From contig CAZPME010000001.1 in NCBI GenBank assembly GCA_964587885.1, forward strand, positions 1 through 64,000: DNA of 64,000 bases, written 5' to 3'. Each line of letters starts with the position of its first letter. Position 1 is the stretch's first letter. The position numbers and the translations under genes are program-made. Positions 1 through 8,618 of this stretch are shown here, piece after piece. The DNA comes from UBA60 sp964587885. GTDB taxonomy: Archaea; Thermoplasmatota; Poseidoniia; Poseidoniales; Poseidoniaceae. A model generated the notes under the pieces. That model ran no database searches and had not been told where the DNA came from. It saw nothing but the letters and a program-made list of their open reading frames with translations.

Positions 1-198
1 AATGATGGAAATTTTTCCACCGATCTCCTGTTGTGTATCAGACCCTGTCTGTTGTGCGTTCTGTTGCAATTTTTCACCCGTTTGGATGATTACTGCAGAC
101 GCGACGGCTGCAACCAAGATTAGAGCAATGAATACAATCATTGCACCAATTCCGATAGCCGCAACTGAGTCACGTGCGTTTTCGTTTTCTTTATTCAT
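1..198 (-). CDS. flaB: Archaellin (archaeal flagellin), N-terminal part, cut by the window edge
   Basis: This would be the structural subunit of the archaellum, the archaeal swimming filament outside the cell. The 66 visible codons start at ATG 198 and read MNKENENARDSVAA followed by IGIGAMIVFIALILVAAVAS. That is a short charged class III (type IV pilin-like) signal peptide, a likely FlaK/PibD cleavage point just before IGIG, and the hydrophobic assembly helix. The continuation (IQTGEKLQQNAQQTG) matches the family's usual LQQ...TG stretch. A GGAGG and an AAGGTG lie 19 and 6 nt before the ATG. The rest of the gene and any further archaellum genes lie beyond position 1. It follows a three-gene envelope operon on the same strand but has its own promoter-like region. 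A type IV pilin is the main alternative; the residues after the helix favour archaellin. Confidence 0.85.
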   Translation of the reverse strand, partial: MNKENENARDSVAAIGIGAMIVFIALILVAAVASAVIIQTGEKLQQNAQQTGSDTQQEIGGKISII

Positions 199-230
199 AT
201 ATTTCACCTTATTTGGCCTCCTTTTTTCCT

Positions 231-239
231 AATATATAT
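231..239 (-). promoter_or_regulatory. TATA box of the archaellin gene
   Basis: The stretch AATATATAT reads ATATATATT on the minus strand. It lies about 25 nt before a likely transcription start near 209-212, giving a short leader that carries the AAGGTG ribosome site. Position and composition support it; no transcription start was measured. Confidence 0.5.
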
Positions 240-279
240 GGGTATCACCTACCCGATATCGGAATATGATATGCGTATC
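240..279. repeat. Cluster of short inverted repeats upstream of the archaellin promoter
   Basis: Three symmetrical elements lie back to back: GGGTA-TCACC-TACCC (240-254), GATATC (255-260) and GATA-TGCG-TATC (268-279). They sit between the stop of the 409-aa gene and the archaellin TATA box. They could be operator sites or a 3'-end hairpin of the upstream operon. Confidence 0.4.
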
Positions 280-291
280 ACGTTGGATACG

Positions 292-1521
292 TCAGTCTTC
301 ACCTCCCGGTGCAGTGTATTCAATCGCCATTGGGATGTGTATATTGGTTACCTCATCCGGCGCTAATCTTTGAATCAATGGGACTATCGGAGCGACAAAA
401 CTCGGCGGCATCCACGGTGTAACGATGATATTGCCTAGGGGCTCCATGCTACGGTTTTGCACGCGCACTGTACAGCGAACCTGTCCTTGACGTACCGCAT
501 ATCCAGAGATGATAGACAACTTCCTCGAGAGTGGGGATATTTCCATTCCATAACTGGTTGCGGGAATAATATTGAATTTGAGGTGGATATAAGCACCTGG
601 GGGAAGCGAGGGTAGATCGACACTGGTCGGTTCAGCCCGCCAAAACTCGGGCGCAGGTGCAGCCAGACGCATTGCCGGCAGTTCGCGGTCTCCGTCGTTG
701 AGAATACGTACTAGGAGAACACCATTTTCGCCGCCAGCAGGCCAGCGTGTCTCCACTCCGACCCAAAAGGTACGGAAGAGGAATGGATTGAGGGTCGACA
801 TATCGCCACCAGCCATATCGCCGATTAGAGATTCGACTTGCTCAGCTGCAAGAGCGACGTCGCCCATTTCAGCGGCACCAGAAGCGTTTCGAAGTCGTCG
901 AAGTACCAATTCAATTTCATCATCAGTAGCAGTCTTTGCGGTCAACAAACGGTGCAATAGAGCAAGGGAACGGCGCAGGTCGAGAACGCTAGCACCTAAA
1001 TCTTGCAATTCCCTCTGTGCCTTGTAAACCGAGCGACGGGCGCCGAAGAGACGATTGTTTTCAAGTTGCAAGCGAGTGAGGTGAAGCCAATAATCGACTC
1101 CTTCTGCCGCTGCTTCTTCAACGTGGACAATGCCCTCGGTGATGGAATCCATTTCATCCCGTGCGGCGAGAATTTCTTCCTCAGTAAAGCCACCAAAGGT
1201 CTGTTCTTCGCCCCCATCACCTTCATCTCCTTCACCCCCATAATCGTCATATTCACTAGCATCAGGTGATTCGTCAACATCCTTTGACTCAACACCGGGA
1301 TCAAAGTCAGGATCAAAGTCAGGATCAAAGTCAGACTCGACCTCTGGCTCAACCTCTGACTCGACTTCTGGCTCGACTTCATCTTTCACTTCATCAAAGA
1401 ATTCCTCATCGCCGCCCAAATCAATCATTTCAGGCACACCCTCTTCAATAGGGTCTTTCTTACTACCAACCTCTTGGTCGGGGTCATCATCGGCTAGTGC
1501 CAATTCATCTTTAGGCTCCAA
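292..1521 (-). CDS. Acidic protein with tandem Glu/Asp-Pro repeats and a C-terminal Ig-like domain
   Basis: Unrecognised 409-aa protein. Residues about 1-120 are extremely acidic and low in complexity, with EVEP/EVES and DFDP units. Residues about 120-240 look helical. From about 245 to the end there are beta strands resembling the CARDB/NEW3-like folds of its neighbour. No signal peptide or membrane segment is visible, so it may be cytoplasmic or depend on the upstream membrane protein. The start is TTG at 1521, inside the end of the 1621-aa gene (11-nt overlap), with a GGGGGTG ribosome site just before it. There is no in-frame ATG nearby. Coupled translation with the membrane protein suggests a shared complex; the function is unknown. 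Confidence 0.8.
   Translation of the reverse strand: MEPKDELALADDDPDQEVGSKKDPIEEGVPEMIDLGGDEEFFDEVKDEVEPEVESEVEPEVESDFDPDFDPDFDPGVESKDVDESPDASEYDDYGGEGDEGDGGEEQTFGGFTEEEILAARDEMDSITEGIVHVEEAAAEGVDYWLHLTRLQLENNRLFGARRSVYKAQRELQDLGASVLDLRRSLALLHRLLTAKTATDDEIELVLRRLRNASGAAEMGDVALAAEQVESLIGDMAGGDMSTLNPFLFRTFWVGVETRWPAGGENGVLLVRILNDGDRELPAMRLAAPAPEFWRAEPTSVDLPSLPPGAYIHLKFNIIPATSYGMEISPLSRKLSIISGYAVRQGQVRCTVRVQNRSMEPLGNIIVTPWMPPSFVAPIVPLIQRLAPDEVTNIHIPMAIEYTAPGGED
1298..1381. repeat. Seven 12-bp tandem repeat units within the 409-aa gene
   Basis: On the plus strand three copies of GGATCAAAGTCA (1298-1333) are followed by four diverged units of the form G[AG]CTC[AG]AC[CT]TC[TA] (1334-1381). They encode the DFDP and EVEP/EVES repeats. 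A 12-bp unit keeps the reading frame, so copy number could vary by slippage without breaking the gene. Confidence 0.85.
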
Positions 1522-4500
1522 CTGCTACACCCCCTTCAAGGACTTCGCCACTATCTAGGATAGCGTCTTCATTGTCTACTGCGAGTGAATCTAACTCATC
1601 TTCATCTTCAAGACCATAACGAGCTAATTTACGAATTAGGCGAGCAGGGTCGGACAATTCACGGTCAATGCGGTCTACAGCAAGTTCAGCATCGGTCATG
1701 TGTCCATATAGTTCGGAATATGAATTATCCATCCACTTAAGCAAACGACGAATCGCGTACATTGGAAGGATAGTAATCACTAGCAGGGTGACAATGTTAG
1801 TTATGTCAATATTCATCTGTGGTGGGAAGCCGAGGACGATCGCCGAATAACCCAAAATCGGCATAGCAAGGATGAAAGTAAGTTGCTTGCGTACACCCTT
1901 TAGTTCAGCATGATGCTCGCGATACATGGTATTCTGACCCTTTCTTGCACGCTGATAATCTTCGTGAATCAGTTGGAACTCATCACCCGAGCGCCAGGCA
2001 ATTCCTAGCATCCAAAGCATCACAAAGATAGTGATTACCGGGCCAAACCACACCCATTTACCCATATGGAATACCAAACCAAGGCTGATGGCACCCGCAT
2101 AGGCTGCGGCCAATCTAAACTTCTCATTACGCAAACCTAAGCGCAAGCAAGCCATTGTAATCAAGGCCATAACTGCAAAGCCAATGAAAACATAAAGTGA
2201 ATTAGGAGCCCAAGAATCAATAGCAGCGCTATTAGTGACAATATTATTTGTCTCATCATCACCATCAGCAGATAATGCAGATACGTTGGCTATACATTCG
2301 ACTGGATCGCTATCATCCCACCAATCAAGACGGGTAGGGAGTAGGTCAAAGGTCAATTTCTGCTCATCACGTGGATTGAGGACTGGAACAACATTGGGTT
2401 GGCGCATAATTTCAACATTATCACCACAATTAACTTCCACGGTAACCACCAATGCAAGCGCTGTACCTTCATTGCGAAGAATTACACTTCCGGTATCAAG
2501 AGTCCCCTCGATTAGGTTACTACGGTCATCGGAAAGCGTCAATTGTAAGTCACTAACACTCGGGTCGGCTGCATTGCTGAGTTTGAAAGTAATCTTCGAT
2601 TGAAGGAATTGAGTATAGCCACTATGTTCTATCGGATGATACAACCTGAAGGTCAATTCCCAACCATCGCCAGAGTAAATGTGTGGCCAAACTGGAGTTG
2701 TAATCTTGAAGAGCAAGTCATTATACTCATAGGCTTCTGCTGAAGGCAATTTGATTCTTGCACCGGTGCAAGAATTGTAGGTGGTATTAATGTCCATCGT
2801 ATCCGAGGAAGTGGTCATTTCAAATGTCCAATTCTGGTCATCACCACTCAATTCAGGCATCAATCTCTGAGCGCCACAGAATTCTAATTCATATTCGGCA
2901 GCTTGTGAACCACCTGAAGGGATATGACTCCAGAGGATAGTCTGTTGGATTGGCGCAGAATTGGAACCTTCTGAAGCATTAATCAATACTGTCTGGTCGA
3001 TTAAACGTGCCATAGTCAAGGTACTTTGCATGCTGGCTGAGCCAGTCACATTTTCAATATCGCTAGGGTCGATGCTCAATGTGAGGAAACCTATATCGTT
3101 AATACTGGGAGAAGGAGCAGTCGCCGATACCGAGAATGAAACCGTCATCGGCACGCCAATCGGCAAGGTTACTGAAGTCGGAGCGCCGGAATCTAATTGC
3201 CACAATTGCGAGGGGTTGCCTGCTTGGTCGAGGACACTGTAGGACAGATCTACCTCAAGGTTGGAATTTCCAGTATTGGTGAGAGTAGGTGAATAGGTGT
3301 GCGAAGACTGCCACATGAATTGGGCATCATCATCCCAATTTGCAGTCTCAAGGTCAAATAGCGCTGAAACAACCAATTTGCCTGTATCTTGGGCGCGTGT
3401 TGAATTGTCTACTGTATCAAGGAAAGTTACGGTGAGAGTGTGCATATCACCATCCTGCATAGTACCTGAACCGTCAAGTGTAGGTGCTGTTACAGTAATG
3501 GTGAAAGTGGTGGTTTCATCCATCGCCAAAGTTGCTGAGATTGGATTAATTATTGCTGTCCAACCGTCATCGACGATGACTTCTGGGACTACATTTTCAA
3601 TCAAATTTCCACTATTGGTCAACTCCACGCTAACTTCACCTGACCCGCCAGGAACCACATAGGTGAGTGGGTCTACAGTTGCAGTCAGTTTGTGATCAGC
3701 TGTTATTGAAGCATTGATTTCTACAGATTCGGAAAGCCCAGTATCAGTACTCACCACAATTGTCGCCTTGTGTATTGTATCGGCACTGGCAGTTGGAGCA
3801 GGAGTTAGGTGAACAATGATGCTATTGTTGTAGCCTGCGGCGACAAGTACCTCTGCACTATCAATTTCAAAATCAACATCGCCGGCTTCAGTCTCATCGA
3901 GCACAACGTGATAATTGGTCAGGACATTGCCTGTATTATGGATGTATACGCGCGTAAAAGGTGTCTCGTGAACCGTGAGATTAACCCAACCAGCATCGGC
4001 CGCCTCAACGGTCATATCGACCCGCTCTTGGATTCGAACGGAAATCATTTGGTCGAGGATATATAATCCAGTCTCTGCATTTTGAACTCGAATCGGTATT
4101 TCTTGAAGAGTGTCGGCCGGGGTATCAAGGCTTGCATCTATGGTAAGGGTGAAATCGGTGATTTGGCGACCGTCTTCGGTCGGATGGTCAGACATTTCAG
4201 GCTCCAAATTGGTAATTGTAGTGCTGGATAAAGGCGTCGCAGTCGAACCCGCTACGCCAGAACCAGTCAGCGAAATTTCCCAATCATCTGGTATTCCTTC
4301 GCCGAGAGAAACTATGTAGGAACAAACATCGTTACCCGTATTCTCAAAGGGAACAACTACAACTGCTTCAACACCGCTCTCAATATCTTGAGCCTCACTC
4401 ATGTCAATTGTCGCACTAGCAACCTCTGGTATGTGGACTATGAAGTCATGACTAACCTCAGTGCCAGTCAGCCCCAGATGAGCGCCAGCGAGGGTAGGTG

Positions 4501-6376
4501 TAGCAACCACTGGAATAGTTAGTGTTCCCGCTAATGGCATTTTATCACTTGGGCCCATTATCGATAGTGTCGCAGAATCGGTATCGCCCGGCTTCATTGT
4601 CGTAGTCTGTGAAGGTGCGACGCTCGCGGCCCAACGAGTGGTAGCATTAGGACCACCACCATCGGTCTTGGGGGTAAAAGAGAGGGTTCCAGTTGTGAAG
4701 TCAGCGGTCAACTCTTGGTCAAGATGAGCAGTAGTGTGAAGGTTATGTAGTGCGGTAATGTCGATATCAACTGTGTGTTGGAAACCAAAGGCATTAATGC
4801 CATTTCTCACATCATCCTCGGACAATACAATTTCAGTTGAAGTCAACGCTGGGTCGACAGTAATAACTGGCATCATATCAAATTGGAAGGACGAAATTGA
4901 AGGCAAACCACCTTGGTCAGGGGTAACCTGAATCCACATGGTAACCGTGTCTCCGGCTCGCAATCGAAGAGCAGGGTCGAGAGGGTTTGTCAACGCCGGT
5001 GGGGTTACGTCAATCAAAACTGTAGAGGTACCTGTATTATCTAAAGTTCCAACATGGCCCGAGATCACATCAATATCCCAATTAGCAGCAGGGGTAGTTA
5101 GGCCAGCAGTAATGGTGAAGCCCGAAGGTGAACCTGCATTGGTTAGGGTGAATTCAACCTGTTTAGTTATATCTGGGCGAATTTCTTGGTCGACAGTTAC
5201 CGCGACTAAGTTACCCGAATATTCGTCTCCTGCAACAATGGTTACCAAACCTACTAATGTCATTGGTTCGGGAGAAGAATCACTCACAACTGTAGCAGTT
5301 AGAAGGGTAGAAAGTCCACGGGTAGTGCTCGCAGGAATTGTTACCGGAACGTCGAAGTGTACCATGCCGCCATCGGAAGAGATCGGATCAGTACTGATAG
5401 GAAACCCAGTATAATCACCCCAGCCTTCAGAATCACTAGCAGAAATTGTGTATGAGTCTGCGGTAGCGCCGGTATTTTCTACCGTAAAGGACACTTGAGT
5501 TGTCGCTCCAGGTTCAATAGCTCGATTGACAGGAACGATTAATTCCGCCATGAAATTACTAAGTGTCAAAGGATTAATTGCTGGCTTGGTTCGCTCGACA
5601 TCAGGTTCAGAGGCATAACTGAAAATCACCTTTGGCTCGACATTATAATCTCCACCCGGCATAGATGCTGCTGTTACTGTGGTAGTGAGTATTATTCCTT
5701 GTGCCGGGGTCGCCAAAGTTCCCGGCTCCAAGGTAACTGGAGAAGACGTAAACACTACTGCTGGGTCCCCACCTTTGGTCATGGTTATCTCAAAGACTGC
5801 ATTGATTGGCATTACTCCGGTATTCAACGCGGTAGCATGGTAATCAACACTACCCATGCGACTCACCCGAGAACCGGCATTCGGAATGTCATGAGTGACA
5901 AATTCACCATCAGCCAATAATGCTACTTCAAAATCCATCGATTCTTCATCGTTATTTGAGTTGATGTCCAAGTCACTCACTATTTCAGCGGAGATACGCT
6001 GATTTGCACCGGTTGATAAACCAGTGATACTGATGGTATATTCGGTCGAAGTTGCCCCTGGTGCTACCGCAAGGATAGAGACCGTTTGCAATAGCGTTTT
6101 AGTTGACGAGGGCGAGAGTTCGTCCCATGTAGTCCAATGGTAAAGATTCACATCAAGACTAGCACCCAAAGTGCCATAGTTGCGCACTTTGAAAGAAATG
6201 GTGTGATCACCAGGTGCAAGGGTTATCACGCCAGCATTGTCGACGGCACCACCCTCTGAAATTGTCAAATCCACGACATCAAAATCGGGATCTCCAGAAT
6301 CCCCAGTTGCAAAAGGTAAAGTGACTTGCAAAGCGAATAAGATCACCAAAATAACCGCTAACCTCTCACGAACCAC
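1511..6376 (-). CDS. Giant membrane protein with many CARDB/NEW3-like Ig repeats and a C-terminal membrane bundle
   Basis: A 1621-aa protein. A signal peptide covers residues about 1-26 (hydrophobic VILVILFALQVTLPFATG). The ectodomain to about residue 1385 is built of repeated beta-sandwich units with the recurring pattern 'F.V.NTG...Y.I', typical of CARDB or alpha-galactosidase NEW3-like domains. About five membrane helices follow between roughly 1390 and 1545, separated by a charged, coiled-coil-like cytoplasmic loop (about 1460-1500), then an acidic cytoplasmic tail. The start is GTG at 6376, preceded by an excellent GGAGGTGA site 5 nt upstream that lies inside the 149-aa gene. It overlaps both neighbours, so the three genes are surely co-transcribed. 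The role is not known; an envelope, adhesion or scaffold function is inferred from architecture only. Confidence 0.85.
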   Translation of the reverse strand: MVRERLAVILVILFALQVTLPFATGDSGDPDFDVVDLTISEGGAVDNAGVITLAPGDHTISFKVRNYGTLGASLDVNLYHWTTWDELSPSSTKTLLQTVSILAVAPGATSTEYTISITGLSTGANQRISAEIVSDLDINSNNDEESMDFEVALLADGEFVTHDIPNAGSRVSRMGSVDYHATALNTGVMPINAVFEITMTKGGDPAVVFTSSPVTLEPGTLATPAQGIILTTTVTAASMPGGDYNVEPKVIFSYASEPDVERTKPAINPLTLSNFMAELIVPVNRAIEPGATTQVSFTVENTGATADSYTISASDSEGWGDYTGFPISTDPISSDGGMVHFDVPVTIPASTTRGLSTLLTATVVSDSSPEPMTLVGLVTIVAGDEYSGNLVAVTVDQEIRPDITKQVEFTLTNAGSPSGFTITAGLTTPAANWDIDVISGHVGTLDNTGTSTVLIDVTPPALTNPLDPALRLRAGDTVTMWIQVTPDQGGLPSISSFQFDMMPVITVDPALTSTEIVLSEDDVRNGINAFGFQHTVDIDITALHNLHTTAHLDQELTADFTTGTLSFTPKTDGGGPNATTRWAASVAPSQTTTMKPGDTDSATLSIMGPSDKMPLAGTLTIPVVATPTLAGAHLGLTGTEVSHDFIVHIPEVASATIDMSEAQDIESGVEAVVVVPFENTGNDVCSYIVSLGEGIPDDWEISLTGSGVAGSTATPLSSTTITNLEPEMSDHPTEDGRQITDFTLTIDASLDTPADTLQEIPIRVQNAETGLYILDQMISVRIQERVDMTVEAADAGWVNLTVHETPFTRVYIHNTGNVLTNYHVVLDETEAGDVDFEIDSAEVLVAAGYNNSIIVHLTPAPTASADTIHKATIVVSTDTGLSESVEINASITADHKLTATVDPLTYVVPGGSGEVSVELTNSGNLIENVVPEVIVDDGWTAIINPISATLAMDETTTFTITVTAPTLDGSGTMQDGDMHTLTVTFLDTVDNSTRAQDTGKLVVSALFDLETANWDDDAQFMWQSSHTYSPTLTNTGNSNLEVDLSYSVLDQAGNPSQLWQLDSGAPTSVTLPIGVPMTVSFSVSATAPSPSINDIGFLTLSIDPSDIENVTGSASMQSTLTMARLIDQTVLINASEGSNSAPIQQTILWSHIPSGGSQAAEYELEFCGAQRLMPELSGDDQNWTFEMTTSSDTMDINTTYNSCTGARIKLPSAEAYEYNDLLFKITTPVWPHIYSGDGWELTFRLYHPIEHSGYTQFLQSKITFKLSNAADPSVSDLQLTLSDDRSNLIEGTLDTGSVILRNEGTALALVVTVEVNCGDNVEIMRQPNVVPVLNPRDEQKLTFDLLPTRLDWWDDSDPVECIANVSALSADGDDETNNIVTNSAAIDSWAPNSLYVFIGFAVMALITMACLRLGLRNEKFRLAAAYAGAISLGLVFHMGKWVWFGPVITIFVMLWMLGIAWRSGDEFQLIHEDYQRARKGQNTMYREHHAELKGVRKQLTFILAMPILGYSAIVLGFPPQMNIDITNIVTLLVITILPMYAIRRLLKWMDNSYSELYGHMTDAELAVDRIDRELSDPARLIRKLARYGLEDEDELDSLAVDNEDAILDSGEVLEGGVAVGA

Positions 6377-6815
6377 TCAAATCACCTCCATCGGATCCTT
6401 TCCCCGGGCGACTCCAACGGTGAATGGTTACATTCTTACCTTGACGCTCCCATTGCTGGAGCAATTGCTCAAGTAAGTTATCGTGGTCCAATTGACTAAT
6501 TCCAAGACGGCGACGTTCTTCCCATAGCAGCAATTGCTCGGTCTTGGTCAAGACGCTATCCTTGAGGTATAATTCAAGAGTACGACGGTAGGCGTCTCGG
6601 TCAGAAATAGCGTAAATCATACCCTTTTCCGGGAGTGAATCAGCCTGCACATGAATTTGGTTGCCGAGGTTCAAAGCTTCATCGTAAGATAAGTTGCGCT
6701 TTTCCAACTCGGTTTGAACTTCAGAGGCGATTTCCTGTAATTCAAACGGCGTCTTTGAACGCTGAATCCTACGGAGAAATTTACGGCTTCTCCTCGACAT
6801 ACGTGCCGCCGCCAT
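6366..6815 (-). CDS. Small basic helical protein, first gene of the envelope operon
   Basis: An unrecognised 149-aa protein rich in Arg, Glu and Leu. It appears fully helical, with no membrane segment or signal peptide and a strongly basic N-terminus (MSRRSRKFLRRIQRSK from residue 6). It ends inside the start of the 1621-aa gene. The ATG at 6815 lies 26-27 nt from a TATA element, so the mRNA may be leaderless and begin at this codon. A cytoplasmic partner of the membrane protein encoded next is a reasonable inference from context only. Confidence 0.75.
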   Translation of the reverse strand: MAAARMSRRSRKFLRRIQRSKTPFELQEIASEVQTELEKRNLSYDEALNLGNQIHVQADSLPEKGMIYAISDRDAYRRTLELYLKDSVLTKTEQLLLWEERRRLGISQLDHDNLLEQLLQQWERQGKNVTIHRWSRPGKGSDGGDLSGS

Positions 6816-6838
6816 GTCTCCGTTTGAACTTAGGCAGG

Positions 6839-6845
6839 TTATAGA
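6839..6845 (-). promoter_or_regulatory. TATA box of the envelope operon
   Basis: TTATAGA, read as TCTATAA on the minus strand, is centred about 27 nt before the ATG at 6815. This spacing is what is expected for a leaderless archaeal transcript starting at the initiation codon. Confidence 0.5.
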
Positions 6846-6870
6846 TGAATCGGCTACACTACCCTCAGAT

Positions 6871-6890
6871 ATGCTAAAAGCATTTTTTTT
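6871..6890 (+). terminator. Hairpin followed by eight T residues, terminator-like
   Basis: ATGCT-AAA-AGCAT (6871-6883) is followed directly by a run of T ending at 6890. The form is that of a terminator, but no plus-strand gene ends here. It may stop antisense transcription or be chance in an AT-rich spacer. Confidence 0.25.
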
Positions 6891-7135
6891 AAGTCATAAT
6901 GCATATATCTATCAATTAGACGCCCTATAGGCTATTATAACGTGAAAAATCTACCAATAAACCGAAAAAGAGCCTCATTTATTGTCGAAAGTAACCTCCG
7001 TAGATTTGCTGACGAAAACACGCCGCTCAATCGTGGTGAATAAAGTTAATTCCACGCACATTGGACCAAAAACAAATGAAACAGAAAAACTTGATGATGG
7101 GGTGGCGAAAACCTTGACTTACAGGAGTGGTTGGG

Positions 7136-7621
7136 ATGAATATGAGCGCTGTGATTAACCTTGAGCAAGGTGATAGTGCGCCAAATTTTACAGCCCAAGA
7201 TAGTGAAGGAAATACATACGATTTGAGTGAAATGAATAGCGCGGGAAAAACCGTTATTCTCTATTTCTATCCCAAGGATGATACCCCCGGTTGTACCATA
7301 CAAGCCTGCGATTTCCGAGACAATATGATGGCGCTAGCCGATGATGATATTGTAGTCTTAGGGGTCTCGAAAGATAGCGCTAAGAGCCACGATAATTTCA
7401 CCGCTAAATACGAACTCAATTTCCCAATCCTGCTAGATACAGAAATGGATCTGCATAATGCCTATGGAACATGGCGTGAAAAGATGAACTACGGCCGCAC
7501 ATATATGGGGTGCTCACGCTCAACTTTCATCATCAGCCCAGATGGTAAAATTGCCCATGCGATGTATAATGTCAAGGCGACTGGTCATGTCGAAAGGTTG
7601 CTTAAGTTATTGGCACAATGA
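7136..7621 (+). CDS. bcp: Peroxiredoxin, Bcp/PrxQ type (thiol peroxidase)
   Basis: Reduces hydrogen peroxide and organic hydroperoxides with thioredoxin-like electron donors in the cytoplasm. The 161-aa sequence has the family hallmark FYPKDDTPGCTIQACDFRD, with the peroxidatic Cys in PGCT and the second Cys five residues later (TPGC....C), as in PrxQ enzymes. The length (about 155 aa) fits the family. The start is ATG 7136, which has AGGAG 8 nt upstream; an in-frame GTG at 7127 overlaps that site and is less likely. The flavin-reductase-like gene follows 9 nt after the stop, so the two form an operon, possibly linked to redox defence. Confidence 0.95.
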   Translation: MNMSAVINLEQGDSAPNFTAQDSEGNTYDLSEMNSAGKTVILYFYPKDDTPGCTIQACDFRDNMMALADDDIVVLGVSKDSAKSHDNFTAKYELNFPILLDTEMDLHNAYGTWREKMNYGRTYMGCSRSTFIISPDGKIAHAMYNVKATGHVERLLKLLAQ

Positions 7622-7630
7622 GGACTCATT

Positions 7631-8584
7631 ATGACCGGTGAAAAGGGAACTGTCACCGGTTTCTTGCGGCTATGTGTACGCTATGCTGAGGATTCACTAA
7701 AGCGCAAACAGGGGCGCATCGGTACTGCTGAAGAAAGGCCAGAAGATGTCGAAGATATTTCAGCATGGGAATCCTATCGCGATTTCACTGCTCGTGCTGT
7801 ATTCGAAGTTGAGTCGGGGGAATTAGATTCTTGGTTTGAGCACTTAGATGATGAAAATTGGCGACCCCAACCCGATGACTCGAGTAACAATAATTGCGCC
7901 GATGAATCTGCGTCTAAAACAGCTGTAAATACTGAACTTACCGGAAATAACGGAATTGGCTCGATTGATTTGGCTGCAATGGATTATCTCGAGAGACGAA
8001 CAATCCTCGACGGAGTTATTTCACCACGCCCGATTGTTTTGGCCTCAACTCGTTCAGGTGACGGAATCGACAATCTCTCCGGTTTGTCCTCTTTGGCTTT
8101 GGTCTCAAACCACCCACCGCAGATCGCACTTTCACTATCGCAAGACCGTGAAGGACGAAGGAGAGATACCTTTCTTAATTTAGTGGAAACCGGAAAAATC
8201 ACTTTGCACGTTTTACCATCTAGTCGGGATATGGCCGAATTGATTGATGCTGCAAGTCAGGCGATTGCACCAGATAAATCCGAATGGGAGTTGCTGGATT
8301 ATTCACCGCAATCTAGCCCAAGTCAGGTCAACCCAAACGCAAGCGATTGGCCAGCCATTCTTCCACTAGCCTCGGCTGCTTTGGAATGCGAATTACTTGA
8401 AGTGATTGCACTCCCTGAAGGAGCAGTTGCACAATTGTGCCTCCTTGCAGTAAGGAATATTATCGCCCCTCCTGCGACAATGTCGGCCTTAAAATCGGGA
8501 CAGGCTTTGAATTCACTTTGTCAACATGGCTCTTATCGTCTCACTCCAGCACCAAATAGTTGGAGCTTTGATTGCTCACCGTAG
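7631..8584 (+). CDS. Flavin reductase-like FMN-binding protein with an N-terminal extension
   Basis: A 317-aa protein. The C-terminal part (about residues 115-300) matches the flavin reductase-like split-barrel family; ERRTILDGVISPRPIVLAST followed by NLSGLSSLALVSNHPPQIALS is the typical opening of that domain, which binds FMN. Residues 1-115 are an acidic, hydrophilic extension with a separate small domain (AWESYRDFTARAVFEVESGE) that I do not recognise. A GAGGA ribosome site overlaps the end of the peroxiredoxin gene, 6 nt before ATG 7631. Pairing with a peroxiredoxin suggests a redox role. The substrate cannot be told from the sequence; flavin-dependent oxidoreductase activity is a family-level inference. 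Confidence 0.8.
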   Translation: MTGEKGTVTGFLRLCVRYAEDSLKRKQGRIGTAEERPEDVEDISAWESYRDFTARAVFEVESGELDSWFEHLDDENWRPQPDDSSNNNCADESASKTAVNTELTGNNGIGSIDLAAMDYLERRTILDGVISPRPIVLASTRSGDGIDNLSGLSSLALVSNHPPQIALSLSQDREGRRRDTFLNLVETGKITLHVLPSSRDMAELIDAASQAIAPDKSEWELLDYSPQSSPSQVNPNASDWPAILPLASAALECELLEVIALPEGAVAQLCLLAVRNIIAPPATMSALKSGQALNSLCQHGSYRLTPAPNSWSFDCSP

Positions 8585-8618
8585 ATGATTGACGCGGAAC
8601 TGCCTACATGCCCAAAGA

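Larger units (their letters stand above)
6816..7135. other. 320-bp intergenic region between divergent genes
   Basis: An AT-rich spacer between the envelope operon (minus) and the peroxiredoxin gene (plus). It holds the envelope-operon TATA box, a small hairpin with a T-run (6871-6890), the palindrome CCTATAGG (around 6924-6931) and TATA-like TATTATAA (6933-6940). No convincing gene or RNA is visible. Confidence 0.5.

Noticed and set aside
2..232. A plus-strand open frame of 76 codons at the left edge
   Set aside because: It is antisense to the archaellin start, whose signal peptide, hydrophobic helix and ribosome site are clear on the minus strand.
996..1382. Open frames antisense to or overlapping the repeat region of the 409-aa gene
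   Set aside because: They arise from the 12-bp repeats, which stay open in several frames; the minus-strand frame with operon overlap and ribosome site is the real gene.
6942..7043. A GTG-started 33-residue open frame in the 320-bp spacer
   Set aside because: No ribosome site, no recognisable composition or domain; chance open frame in AT-rich DNA.
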